20,424 nt of DNA from Terriglobia bacterium. GTDB lineage: Bacteria > Acidobacteriota > Terriglobia > UBA7540. The stretch spans positions 1-20,424 of the forward strand of contig JASHSC010000315.1 in assembly GCA_030036915.1 (NCBI GenBank), given 5' to 3'. Every line of letters begins with the position of its first letter. Position 1 is the stretch's first letter. The notes under the pieces are model-generated. The model saw only the letters and a program-made list of their open reading frames with translations, searched no databases and was not told the origin of the DNA. Both the position numbers and the translations under genes were made by a program. Of the stretch, positions 7,595-17,300 are shown piece by piece.

Positions 7595-10297
7595 TTACCA
7601 GGTCTTGGAAAGCAGACAAGGCAGGATGCTCTGATTCGCTGAAATCACTGCGTTCAAAAAGTCTCCGTAGCTGGCGCTTTCACCGCCGGTCGCGTATCCC
7701 CAGGCATCCGACCCTTGACCGGTTACTGCTGCCAGTCCGTCATACTCATTATCAAGCACCGTTACCAAACCCCAGTTCATTTCTTCGCCAGGGTCATCCG
7801 TAAACCGCCACCACTTGTATCCGACCACCGGATAGGACCCTGAGGTGGTTTGCGCGTTGAGCAGTGTGTTCACCATGTTCGTGAACTGAGTGCCGCGCTG
7901 AGCTTGCGTGTTGGATGCCGCCTGAACGGTGGGGCTAGGTGAATACGCGGACATATCCGAATCGGAGTTGGCCACAAAGCCTTCCCATTCGAGCCACGGT
8001 TTGTCTCCCAGGTTTTGTTCGATGAAGTCCATCTTCTGTTGGTCGTCCGAAGCTCCCTCCGGAATCGAAGATGCAACGAGGATGTCAAGATAGCTGGAAG
8101 CGGCCTGCAAAACCTGCTGCCGTGCGGGAGCGCCCCAGGAGCCCAGGGTTGTTGGACCAAGATAGAGGCGGCCCGGCGCACGCAAGTTAATTTCCCCTTT
8201 GATCGTCGAGAAGTATTGCTTCATGTATGCCAGAAGGAAATTGTTCAAGTCCTGCTGCATGGCGGTGGGAGCGTCACTCAAGTTAAGGTAATCAGTGGGA
8301 ATCCAGGGATTCAATCCAACTTCGTCCATCAGCCCGGTCCCGGCCAGCAGCCCCGTTCCCTGGCCAAAAGTTGTGTAGGTCGCGCCCCAGGCCAAATCCA
8401 GCGCCGCGATGGTTCCGTATTCCTGGCTCAAAAAATTCGATAAGGCTTGCTTCGCGTAAACCGTGGTGTCGGAGTAGGTGACATCGAACTGCGAATTTGA
8501 GGTCTGGGTTGGCGAGGTGACCAGCACCAGCCACGCGAGGTTGGGCTCCGCATAGCCGCCGTTCAGCACCCCGTTGACCACCGCATCGAAATCCGGGCCT
8601 GCGCCGTACCCTAACAGATAGTCGATATCGTCCACGTTGAAACCGATGAAGTAGGAATTATTGGGGCCATTGATCCACGATGTCGCCGAGGGGTCCTTTT
8701 GGAGGAAATTATCGATCCACATCTGGTAGTTCGGGTCGTAAATGTCCGGAGAGGGCGCCCGATAGCCGTTATAGACGCTGGGCAAAATGCCATTCACCAA
8801 ATCCTTTACGGGGCCGCTTGCGTAGCCATCCTCGTTGCTGAGGGTGTAGTACGAAGCGTCAATAATCCCGACAAAGGGCATGAGAACCGGCTGTGTTCCG
8901 CCCGGCCAGGAGGCATCCGCCTGGGTGGCGTTCACCCATGCGCTCGAGTATTCGGCCTGGGAATTGAACCCCCAGGCAAGGAGCCGGCGATTCTGCTGCG
9001 GCCCCCAAGTGACGTTGGTGTCGCCATACTTTGCCTGAGCTGCCTCCGTGTATGAAATTCCTGCGCTATCCGCTGCATCGTCGGTATCTACCACATAAAC
9101 GCTTTGCATCCAGAAAGCATTGCCGGCAGGAGTGCAGAGCCACCACCGATTGCCAATTTTTTGTGTATAAAAATTGGTGGCTGGTCCTGAAGGGCATGGC
9201 AGAGAAGGAGTGCCACCGTAAGCGTCAACGGGGTTTGCCACATTGATCGCAAACGACTTTGTGACTTGCGACGAAAGGGTATCTTGAACTTGAACCCGGA
9301 AACTGAAATTCCCGGCGGCGGTGGCCATTCCCGTGATGGCGCCTGTCGAGGGGTTCAGTTGCAGGCCACCGGGCAACTGGCCGGAGGTTACGCTCCAAGT
9401 GTAAGGTGGAGCGCCCCCTGTGGCTTTCATTTGCCCGCTGTAGGGTGCACCTTGATTGGTATTGTGCGTGCTGTTGGTGAGAATGATGATGGGTACAGGG
9501 GAGGCTTGGCCCGTGCCGCTCAAGGCGACGGTCTGGGGAGAACCGGAGGCATTATCATTGACCGCGAGCTGGGCTGAAGCCGTCCCTGCGGCGGCCGGAG
9601 TAAATGTCACGTTGATGGAGCACTGTGAACCCGGGGGCACGCTGCTGCCGCAATTATTAGATTGGCTAAAGTCTCCGCTATTGGTTCCTGTAATGCCGAT
9701 GGCACTGATGGAAAGCGCGGCGCTCCCCGAGTTGGAAAGTACAACAAGTTGAGGCGAGCTGGCCGAGCCGACGTATTGGCTGGAAAAACTAAGGGAGGTG
9801 GGTGCGACAGACGCCGAGGGGCTGCCCGAGCTGCCCCCACTCCCGCTACCGCCACTTCCACTACCGCCGCTCCCGCTGCCAGTACTGCTGCTCGAACCGA
9901 CCGTCCCTGTCAGGCTCACGGTTTGAGGATTCGCGCTAGCGTCATCGGTTACCGAGAGCATCCCCGTCTGTGTTCCGGCTGCCTTGGGAGTGAAGGTTAC
10001 ATTGACGATGCAATTGCTGCCCGGGGGGAGCGTAGTTGGGCAGTTGCTGTTCTGCGCAAAAGGCGCCGCCGTGCCAATGCTGGCAATTGTAAGAGCCGCA
10101 GTTCCGACGTTGGAGATCGCCAGGGATTGCGGTGCGCTAGCCGTTCCTACTCCCTGGCTGGAAAGCATCAGGGCAGACTTGGATAGACTAACCGCAGCCG
10201 TCCCGCCGGTATTTCCACAACCCACCAGGAAGGGAAGCGCTAGAAACGCCAGGATTCGCAGCGGAATGTCCACGGTTCTCGAAAAGTTGCGCCTCAT
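7595..10297 (-). CDS. lipoprotein with ASH-like repeats, He_PIG and glycoside-hydrolase-like domain
   Basis: A 900-residue paralogue of the secreted protein at 2572-6471. A type II signal peptide ends in the lipobox LVGC (Cys27), so it should be lipid-anchored. Two ASH-like repeats follow (about 35-135 and 160-270), each with a Cys-(N)x-Cys pair (NC...PPGSNC, NC...PPGSQC), separated by a Gly/Ser-rich linker (about 135-158). Then comes a He_PIG domain (about 277-353) and the large C-terminal domain, which begins NRWWLCTPAGNAFWM. Shared candidate catalytic acids are Asp556/Asp557 (FNVDDID) and Glu772 (LEWEGF); GYKWWRF is also shared. The start has a GGAGG site 4 bases upstream. It lies 65 bp downstream of the P450 gene on the same strand with no evident terminator between, so it may be the last gene of the NRPS operon. 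A carbohydrate-active role is inferred from the fold-like motifs. Confidence 0.85.
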   Translation of the reverse strand: MRRNFSRTVDIPLRILAFLALPFLVGCGNTGGTAAVSLSKSALMLSSQGVGTASAPQSLAISNVGTAALTIASIGTAAPFAQNSNCPTTLPPGSNCIVNVTFTPKAAGTQTGMLSVTDDASANPQTVSLTGTVGSSSSTGSGSGGSGSGGSGSGGSSGSPSASVAPTSLSFSSQYVGSASSPQLVVLSNSGSAALSISAIGITGTNSGDFSQSNNCGSSVPPGSQCSINVTFTPAAAGTASAQLAVNDNASGSPQTVALSGTGQASPVPIIILTNSTHNTNQGAPYSGQMKATGGAPPYTWSVTSGQLPGGLQLNPSTGAITGMATAAGNFSFRVQVQDTLSSQVTKSFAINVANPVDAYGGTPSLPCPSGPATNFYTQKIGNRWWLCTPAGNAFWMQSVYVVDTDDAADSAGISYTEAAQAKYGDTNVTWGPQQNRRLLAWGFNSQAEYSSAWVNATQADASWPGGTQPVLMPFVGIIDASYYTLSNEDGYASGPVKDLVNGILPSVYNGYRAPSPDIYDPNYQMWIDNFLQKDPSATSWINGPNNSYFIGFNVDDIDYLLGYGAGPDFDAVVNGVLNGGYAEPNLAWLVLVTSPTQTSNSQFDVTYSDTTVYAKQALSNFLSQEYGTIAALDLAWGATYTTFGQGTGLLAGTGLMDEVGLNPWIPTDYLNLSDAPTAMQQDLNNFLLAYMKQYFSTIKGEINLRAPGRLYLGPTTLGSWGAPARQQVLQAASSYLDILVASSIPEGASDDQQKMDFIEQNLGDKPWLEWEGFVANSDSDMSAYSPSPTVQAASNTQAQRGTQFTNMVNTLLNAQTTSGSYPVVGYKWWRFTDDPGEEMNWGLVTVLDNEYDGLAAVTGQGSDAWGYATGGESASYGDFLNAVISANQSILPCLLSKTW
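9820..9895 (-). repeat. Gly/Ser linker coded by short tandem repeats
   Basis: Repeated GGC/AGC/AGT-type codons encode a flexible Gly-Ser linker between the two ASH-like repeats of the lipoprotein. The repeat unit is roughly 12 bp (Gly-Ser-Gly-Gly) and could vary in copy number by slippage. Confidence 0.6.
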
Positions 10298-10362
10298 CGT
10301 CCTCCCTCTGGTTCCTCATGGAAATATAGGTGGTATGCAGAGACCGACGCTCCGGCTTTGGA

Positions 10363-11601
10363 TCAAAACGTCACGGGCAGCGCTTCCAAACCACGCAGCC
10401 CCAGGTTGCACCGCCAAACCAGCGGAGCCGGATGGATCGCCAGGTTTGGCATGCGCCGCAGGATTGTTTCAAAGGCGATCTGCCCTTCGATCCTGGCCAG
10501 GGCAGCGCCAAAACAAAAATGCGCCGCCCAGCCAAAAGCCAGATGCCGGTTGTCCTCCCGGGCCAGGTCAAGACGGTCCGGGTCAGGGAATCTTTCGGGG
10601 TCGCGATTCGCCGCGCCCATCACCGCAATCACAGCCTGCCGTTTTCGGATGAGTTTTCCCCCGAGTTCCACGTCCTCGGCGGCCAGGCGAGCCGTATGTT
10701 GGCTGGGTGCTTCGTAGCGCAACAGCTCTTCGACGGCGGAGGGCAGCAGGGCGGCCTCGGAACGCAACCGTTCCATCGCCTCGCGGTGACGGAGCAGCGT
10801 CAGCAGGCCGTTCCCAATCAGGTTGGTCGTGGTTTCCTGCCCTCCCACCATGGTGATGATGGTGTTGGCGATGATTTCTTCTTCCGTGAAGCGGTCGCCA
10901 TCGACCTCTGCGGTCATGAGGGAATGGACCAGCCCTTCCCGCGGGTGAACTTTGAGCCGTGCGATGGCTAAACGGAAGTACTCCGTCATGCCTTCGACGG
11001 CGGCCAGCACCCGAGCGGCGCGGCCGGGGTTGTGCTGGAAATTTCCCAGGATTTCCGCAAAGTCTGCCGACCAGTTTTTCAGTTGCACGTGATCGGCGAC
11101 CGGCATTCCCAGCATTTCCGCGGTTACGATGGCGGGCAGGGGAGCGGCAAAATCAGCAATTACATCCATGGTGCCGCGGGACTGCACCGCGTCCAGAAGA
11201 CGCTCGGCAATTTCCTGAATATGCGGACGGAGGGCGCGCACTCGCTGGGGAGCGAAGGCCAGGGTTGCCAGGTTCCGGATGCGCGTGTGCGAGGGGGGAT
11301 CCAGAAACAGCATTTGTTTCACCATCAACTGCGCGACCGGAGACAATTGGGATAATCGCAGCGAAGCCAGTTGCTCCGTCGTTGGGGTGCGCTGAGCAGA
11401 AAAATCGTGCAGCACGGTAACCACATCGCGATAACGCGTGACCACCCAAGTGTGCAGGAATGGGTCCCAGTGAACCGGATCCTCTGTGCGAAGCCGGCGG
11501 TAGAGCGGATAAGGATCAGACAGCACTTCGGGTTTGAAGAGGTGATAGAGGCTAAGAGAAGGGTCTGACTTATCGGTCATCGGCTCTGTAATCGTCGCCA
11601 C
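10363..11601 (-). CDS. cytochrome P450
   Basis: A 412-residue soluble bacterial P450 of normal length. Motifs: I-helix oxygen-activation segment GGQETT (253-258), K-helix ExxR as Glu292-Arg295 (EELLRYEAP), and heme-binding loop FGWAAHFCFGAALAR (356-370) with Cys363 as the iron ligand. The start is GTG with AGGA about 8 bases upstream; an in-frame ATG at 11580 is an alternative. It follows the A-T didomain gene by 46 bp. In several known pathways (NovH/NovI, NikP1/NikQ, skyllamycin P450sky) a P450 beside or working with an NRPS carrier hydroxylates the beta carbon of the carrier-bound amino acid. Here the carrier is predicted to hold leucine, so beta-hydroxyleucine formation is a reasonable hypothesis; oxidation of the released product is the alternative. 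No ferredoxin or reductase gene is nearby. Confidence 0.95.
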   Translation of the reverse strand: MATITEPMTDKSDPSLSLYHLFKPEVLSDPYPLYRRLRTEDPVHWDPFLHTWVVTRYRDVVTVLHDFSAQRTPTTEQLASLRLSQLSPVAQLMVKQMLFLDPPSHTRIRNLATLAFAPQRVRALRPHIQEIAERLLDAVQSRGTMDVIADFAAPLPAIVTAEMLGMPVADHVQLKNWSADFAEILGNFQHNPGRAARVLAAVEGMTEYFRLAIARLKVHPREGLVHSLMTAEVDGDRFTEEEIIANTIITMVGGQETTTNLIGNGLLTLLRHREAMERLRSEAALLPSAVEELLRYEAPSQHTARLAAEDVELGGKLIRKRQAVIAVMGAANRDPERFPDPDRLDLAREDNRHLAFGWAAHFCFGAALARIEGQIAFETILRRMPNLAIHPAPLVWRCNLGLRGLEALPVTF

Positions 11602-11647
11602 CGTAATTTCCTATTCTCCGGGGCTCGCCCCATGGCGCGTTGACCGC

Positions 11648-13552
11648 CTATCTTCCCCGTGGGGTTACCGCCGGATGATCAATTCGGTCGATCTCCGCCG
11701 CAATCTCCGCCACGGTGGGGTGATCGAACAAAGCTGCGATGTTGAATTCCACAGAAAACTTTTCGCGTATTCGGGCAATAAGCTGCGTTCCCAGCAAGGA
11801 ATGTCCGCCTAGCAGGAAAAAGTTGTCGTCCCGGGCGACACTTTCCATTTCCAGTAAAGAAGCCACCATCGCTGCAACCTCTTTTTCGACTGGGGTGGAA
11901 GGGGGCGGGGAGGCAGCGTCGCGCAGGATGTTGGTAGCGTCGGGTTCGGGCAACGCGGCGCGATCCACTTTGCCGTTGGGGGTGACCGGCAGGGACTGCA
12001 TGCGCACAAACACTGAGGGAACCATGTATTCCGGCAGCTTTGAAAGCAGAAGGTCGCGCAGAGTGCTCGCGGTTACGGGATCGTCTTCTCGAATGACCAC
12101 GTAGGCCGTGAGGATGCTTTCGCCCGTCTCACTGGGGCGCGCCACAACGACACTGGCTTCGAGGGAAGAGCAAGCATCCAACACGGCGGTGATTTCGTTG
12201 GGCTCAATGCGGAAGCCGCGAACCTTAATTTGCTCGTCCACTCTCCCCAAATACTCGATCTGGCCATCGGGCAACCATCGGGCGCGATCTCCCGTCCGGT
12301 ATACGCGGTCGGGCTGTTCGCCCCCCAAGGGGATGGAGACAAATCGCTGGTCAGTAAGGTGGGACTGGTTTCTATAACCACGCGCCAAGCCCACCCCGCC
12401 GATATAAATTTCTCCGGGCTCTCCGATGGGGACCTGATGCAAATCTTCATTGAGGATATAAATCTGGGTGTTACTGATTGGACGGCCGATGGCTGGACAT
12501 GCAGAAGGATGATCCACCGGTGAAACGATCCCCGAGGTTGTCACGACCGTGTATTCCGTCGGGCCGTAGTTGTTTACGAGAATGAAGGGAAGAGTTGAGG
12601 GCGGATAACGATGCAGTTTGTCGCCGCCGGTGAGCATGATTCGAAGGGGCGTCCGGGCGGGCCAAGGCAGCGAAATCATTCGCTCTGCCATAGGAGTTGG
12701 AACAAAGCTGATGTTAATCCGCTGCCTCAATAGCCAGTCGCGAAGCCCTTCGGGATCGGAGCGCAGGGAATTCTCCGGCAGGAAAATGCTCGCGCCCATT
12801 GTGAGGTAGGGCCAAATCTCCCAAACGGCCGCATCAAATCCAGGGCTGGCAAGCTGCGTCGCACGGTCCGCCAGCTTCAATTCAAACGCTTTCTGATGCC
12901 ACTGCACCAGATTCAGCAAACTGCCGTGCGTTATCTCGACGCCCTTCGGCGTCCCGGTGGAACCCGAGGTGTAGATGACATAGGCAAGTTGGTCCGGTGT
13001 GATTGTGGATGGCGCAGCGAGTCTGGAATTGCGCGCCTCACCCTCCACCTTGCCTCTATTGTCCAAGTGAAGCTGTTTGCAGAGTCGGTCCGGCAAAATC
13101 CTGGAATGGTTCTCGCGGGTCACCAGCAGTTTCGGCTGGGCGTCCTCCAGCATCCAGGTTAGGCGTTCCTTCGGGTATGCCGGATCCATAGGAAGGTAGG
13201 CTCCTCCGGCCATGAGGATGCCGAGCGCGCCCACAACCATCGCCGGGGATCGTTCAATGCAGAGGCCAACAACGACGTCCGGGCCCACTCCATGGAGCCG
13301 AAGATGCCGGGCCAATTCACAAGCACGGTTATGCATTTGTCGATAAGTCATAATTCTCGTGTCATCGACAATGGCCAGGGACTCACCGGAAGCCTCGGCA
13401 TGTTCGGTCACCAATTGGGGGACGCACTTTCCCGAAGAACGAACCTGCCAGGGCGCATCTCGGATGAGTTGTTCCCTCGATCGGACCTTCGGCATGAACT
13501 CAGTGGAAGCAACCGACCTCGGATTAAAGGGATTCAAGAACGAGTTCGTCAT
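11648..13552 (-). CDS. NRPS A-T didomain protein, predicted leucine-activating
   Basis: A 634-residue stand-alone adenylation-thiolation protein. After about 40 unassigned N-terminal residues comes the A domain: A3 YTSGSTG (194-200), A5 NNYGPTE (327-333), A7 YRTGD (418-422), A8 RGFRIEPNEI (445-454), A10 NGKVD (526-530). The carrier domain has LGGHSLLG (581-588) with Ser585 as the phosphopantetheine site. Aligning by eye to GrsA, the pocket residues are D240 A241 W244 F283 L307 G309 N328 V336 V337 K528. This gives DAWFLGNVVK, identical to a published leucine code. There is no condensation or release domain, so it must pass its aminoacyl group to another protein, most simply the C domain of the large NRPS. 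Its ATG overlaps the transferase stop (ATGA) and is preceded by GAGG. Confidence 0.95.
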   Translation of the reverse strand: MTNSFLNPFNPRSVASTEFMPKVRSREQLIRDAPWQVRSSGKCVPQLVTEHAEASGESLAIVDDTRIMTYRQMHNRACELARHLRLHGVGPDVVVGLCIERSPAMVVGALGILMAGGAYLPMDPAYPKERLTWMLEDAQPKLLVTRENHSRILPDRLCKQLHLDNRGKVEGEARNSRLAAPSTITPDQLAYVIYTSGSTGTPKGVEITHGSLLNLVQWHQKAFELKLADRATQLASPGFDAAVWEIWPYLTMGASIFLPENSLRSDPEGLRDWLLRQRINISFVPTPMAERMISLPWPARTPLRIMLTGGDKLHRYPPSTLPFILVNNYGPTEYTVVTTSGIVSPVDHPSACPAIGRPISNTQIYILNEDLHQVPIGEPGEIYIGGVGLARGYRNQSHLTDQRFVSIPLGGEQPDRVYRTGDRARWLPDGQIEYLGRVDEQIKVRGFRIEPNEITAVLDACSSLEASVVVARPSETGESILTAYVVIREDDPVTASTLRDLLLSKLPEYMVPSVFVRMQSLPVTPNGKVDRAALPEPDATNILRDAASPPPSTPVEKEVAAMVASLLEMESVARDDNFFLLGGHSLLGTQLIARIREKFSVEFNIAALFDHPTVAEIAAEIDRIDHPAVTPRGR

Positions 13553-14385
13553 CTCGACACCTCATTCGGCGATACCGGATGAATTGTAGGCTCAGTAAAA
13601 GGGGCAGCGATCGTTCCAGCCTTCGTGGAGAAACTCGAACACGCCGGTCCAGGCCAGGTCCAGAACTTAAGGGTGGGGTTCACGCCGTCAAACGCGAGGG
13701 CGCTGATGTATCCCGGCGCGACAATGAAAGTGTATACGGAAAACTTCGTATCGCCGTTGGTCGCTACCTGGACTCGCTCCGGGGGAGCGGGCGAAGAATC
13801 GAAAGCCGTCCAACCCAGCGAGATGCCCGTTCCTAAAGCTTTCGATACCGCTTCTTTGCGGGTCCAACATTTCAAGAAGGAGTGAGGCTGTAGCTCCTGG
13901 GGAAGGGTGCTTAAAGCCCGGATCTCCGGCGGAGAGAAGAAATTGGCGGCCACGGCAGGGTAATCCTCACACGGTTTGATGAATTCAATGTCTATTCCCA
14001 CTGCGTGGGCGCGGGTCACGGCGATAAGACCCCACTCACCCGAGCGCGAGGAGTTGAAGCTGAGTGGGGGAGCTCCGGCCGACGGCGGCAATGCGGGTTT
14101 CCCGTAGCGGCCATAGGAAAAATCGAGTTCAGAGGGCGGCAACGGGTGATAGCGGCTTAGAATGTCTCGAAGGGCGCCGCGGACGGCAATGAAACCGTCT
14201 CGATCCACCTCGAAATGAATTCGGCTGGCCTTGGCACGCTCATTCGCGGCCAGCGTCTCGCGCAGTTCTTCCAAGTATCGAGACGCCTGCTTTAAGGTTA
14301 CGCCCCAAAGGTGAATGGTGTTGGGTGGCAGATCTAGCTTTTCAGGAGGAACTCTCCAATCACATATCAAGTCTCCTATTTCCAT
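13549..14385 (-). CDS. Sfp-type 4'-phosphopantetheinyl transferase
   Basis: A 278-residue enzyme that would transfer phosphopantetheine from CoA to the carrier-domain serines of the two neighbouring NRPS proteins. Motifs: YGKPAL (94-99), FNSSRSGEW (110-118), GIDIE with Asp132 and Glu134 for metal binding (130-134), and WTRKEAVSK (174-182). In the second motif Arg114 replaces the His often found there, a position that contacts CoA in Sfp. The start overlaps the NRPS stop by 10 bp and the stop overlaps the A-T start by 4 bp, so it is made together with its substrates. GGGAGA upstream serves as ribosome site. The family call is secure. Confidence 0.95.
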   Translation of the reverse strand: MEIGDLICDWRVPPEKLDLPPNTIHLWGVTLKQASRYLEELRETLAANERAKASRIHFEVDRDGFIAVRGALRDILSRYHPLPPSELDFSYGRYGKPALPPSAGAPPLSFNSSRSGEWGLIAVTRAHAVGIDIEFIKPCEDYPAVAANFFSPPEIRALSTLPQELQPHSFLKCWTRKEAVSKALGTGISLGWTAFDSSPAPPERVQVATNGDTKFSVYTFIVAPGYISALAFDGVNPTLKFWTWPGPACSSFSTKAGTIAAPFTEPTIHPVSPNEVSR

Positions 14386-17300
14386 CCTGCAAGTCTCCCT
14401 TCTGTGGTATTCAGTTCCGGATCTTGTGGGCTAGGAACCGGTAGAGGTTTTGAACTCGCCATCTGTGCGAAGTCGATGCACGCTCGCAGGCGGTCTGCAA
14501 GTGTGGCAACGCGAGGTTCGTCCAGAATGGTCATGTGATCGCCGGGAACCTCATGGACATCCACTCCCTGCCGCGCGACGCAGGCCCATCCCAAACTCGG
14601 ATCGGGGCCGAATTCCGCGCTTTGTTCCACCGCCTTAAACAGAGTTATAAGCCCATCGTAGAGCTGGGGTCTGTAGGCTCTGGCCAAGGCAGAAAAGAGT
14701 TTCAGGTTGTCCCGCAGGCGGACCGGTACAGGGCGCTGCCTCCAGAAGAAATAGCGGTAGGTGGCATCCCAGATCGAGTAGGAAACGCGGTTCCTCAATG
14801 AGCTTATTGTTTGGGCCAGAATACGAAACTTGTTGCCGGGAGTCGCACGCCAGAGGTTTCCTCCGAGGTATCGGAGCTTGCCCGCAAGTCGTCGCACGCG
14901 GTATTTCAGGGACTCCATGGGGGACAGAGTGTGGTAAAAGGCGGGGTTGGCAGTGTCAAACAGAACTAGGAGGGCGACCTCGCGGCCCTCTTGCTTTAAT
15001 TGCCTGGCCATTTCAAGCGCCACAAGTCCGCCAAATGACGCCCCGGAAAGGTAGTACGGTCCATCTGACTGGACCCGAGAAATTTCCTCGATATATCTTT
15101 GGGCGAGCAGACCAATCGTGACCTGGGAGAGATTTCCGTCAAACTCCGGGAAACGCAGGCCGTAAAACGGCTGTTCCGGGCCTAAAGCGCGAGCAAGGGG
15201 GATGAACCTGAGAACCTCTCCACCGCCCCCGTGTACACAGTATAGGGGCGGCTTGGCGCCACCCGTTTGAATGGCCACGACGGAGAAGGATTGAACGTCA
15301 CAATGCTTCTTCAAGGTGACGGCCAACTGTTCAATGGTCGGGCCATCAATGAGCGTGGAGAGAGGCAGCCGTTGGCCAAAAGTCCGCTCGATGGCGGCGA
15401 CCGAGCGAACGGCCAGGAGCGAGTGCCCGCCAAGATCGTAGAAATTATCCCGAATGCTGATGGGCTTTTTCCCCAACAGGTCTTCCCAGATCCTTACCAA
15501 TTCGCTTTCAACACGATCGCGTGGAGAAACTATTTGTCTCTCGGTCCGGGTCTCGCCCGAATGCGGAGCAGGAAGGCCACGCCGCTGTATCTTTCCGTTG
15601 GCAGTCACGGGTAGGGTCTCAAGAAAGATAAAATCCGACGGCACCATGTAGCTGGGGAGCTTGCCCTTTAAGTAGGCGCCGAGCTCGTGGGCGGAGGGCT
15701 GATGTCCGTTCCGTGAGACGACGTAGGCAATGATCTGTTTCCCAACGTCGGGACTGTCGATTACGACTGCCACAGCCGACTTGACTTCCGGGTGCCCTCC
15801 TAGCACCCTTTCAATCTCCCCCAGCTCAACTCGAAATCCTCGAATCTTCACCTGAAAATCCATCCGCCCCAGGTATTCCACTGCCCCATCCTCAAGCCAC
15901 CGGCACAGATCCCCCGTCTTATACAGTCGCGCCCCCGGCTCGCCGCTGAATGGATCCGGAATAAATTTCTCCGCCGTCAACTCCGGGCGGTTGTGGTATC
16001 CACGGGCGACTTGCACTCCTCCAATATGCAACTCTCCCGCGACCCCAATCGGCACCGGCTGAAGGCGTGGATCCAATAAGTAAATCCGCGTGTTCGCCAA
16101 TGGCCGCCCGATCGGCACGACCTTTCGCTCATCCCCACGTCGGCAGGTCCAGTGCGTCACATCCACCGCTGCCTCCGTCGGTCCATAGAGGTTATGCAAT
16201 TGCGAGGGGAGCAAGCTGAAGAATTCCTCCTGTAGATCGTAGGGTAAGGCCTCCCCGCTACACATGACATGCCGCAAGGAGTGACACTTAGTCACCTCGG
16301 GTTCCTCCAAAAATACCTTCAGCATGGGGGGGACAAAATGCAGCACTGTAATCCCTTGCTCGCTAATTAGTTTCACCAAATATGCTGCATCCCGATGACC
16401 ACCCGGTTCCGCCACTATCAAGCGCGCCCCCACCAGCAACGGCCAGAAGAACTCCCAGACTGAAACGTCGAAGCTGAAGGGAGTTTTTTGCAAGACCTTA
16501 TCCGCACACGTCAGACCGTACTGATCCTGCATCCACAACAGTCGGTTGCAGATGCCCCGATGCGTGTTCATCACCCCTTTGGGCCTTCCCGTTGATCCTG
16601 AGGTGTAAATCACATACGCCAGGTTCTCGGGGGTGGTTAAGTTCGGTGGATTATCCGCTTCTTCATGCGCCACCTGTTCCCACTCGCTGTCAAGACAGAG
16701 CACTCTCCCGTCGTGCTGAGGTAGTCGACCCAGCAGCCTACTCTGCGTCAACAGGACGGGCGCCCCCGCGTCCTGGAGCATGAATGCCACCCGTTCTTGG
16801 GGATAATCCGGGTCGATGGGCACGTAGGCGCCGCCCGCCTTCAACACTCCATACAGGGACACCACCATCTCCAATGACCGTTCCATGGCGACCGCCACTA
16901 GAGTTTCAGGCCCTACCCCCATCTTGCGCAGATAATGAGCCAACTGGTTCGCCCGCTCGTTCAACTCGCGGTAATGCAGCGGGGTCCCCTCAAACTCGAC
17001 GGCCACTGCTTCCGGGGTCTTTCGCGCTTGCGCCTCGAACAATTCGTGGACCGTCGATTGGGGAAATGGCTGGGAGGTTCTGTTCCATTCCACCAGGATT
17101 TGCTCCCGCTCCTCCGGGGCGAGCATCGGCAAATTGGAAATGGGTCGGTCCGGGTTTTCCGCGACAGCTTTCAGCAGATTCAATAAGTGGCCTGACATTC
17201 GCTCCATGGTCCCGGTGTCAAACACTTCGCGGTTATACTCCAGTGCGATTTCCAAGTCCTTTTTGGCTTCCAGCCAAAAGGTCAAATCGAATTTCACGGC

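Noticed and set aside
9984..10971. Plus-strand open frames of 213-222 codons
   Set aside because: They are antisense to the lipoprotein and P450 genes, which carry clear family motifs.
15840..16560. C-rich stretch in the serine A-domain core, possibly a recombined subdomain
   Set aside because: Counting bases by line gave mixed results, so the shift is not convincing without a sliding-window calculation.
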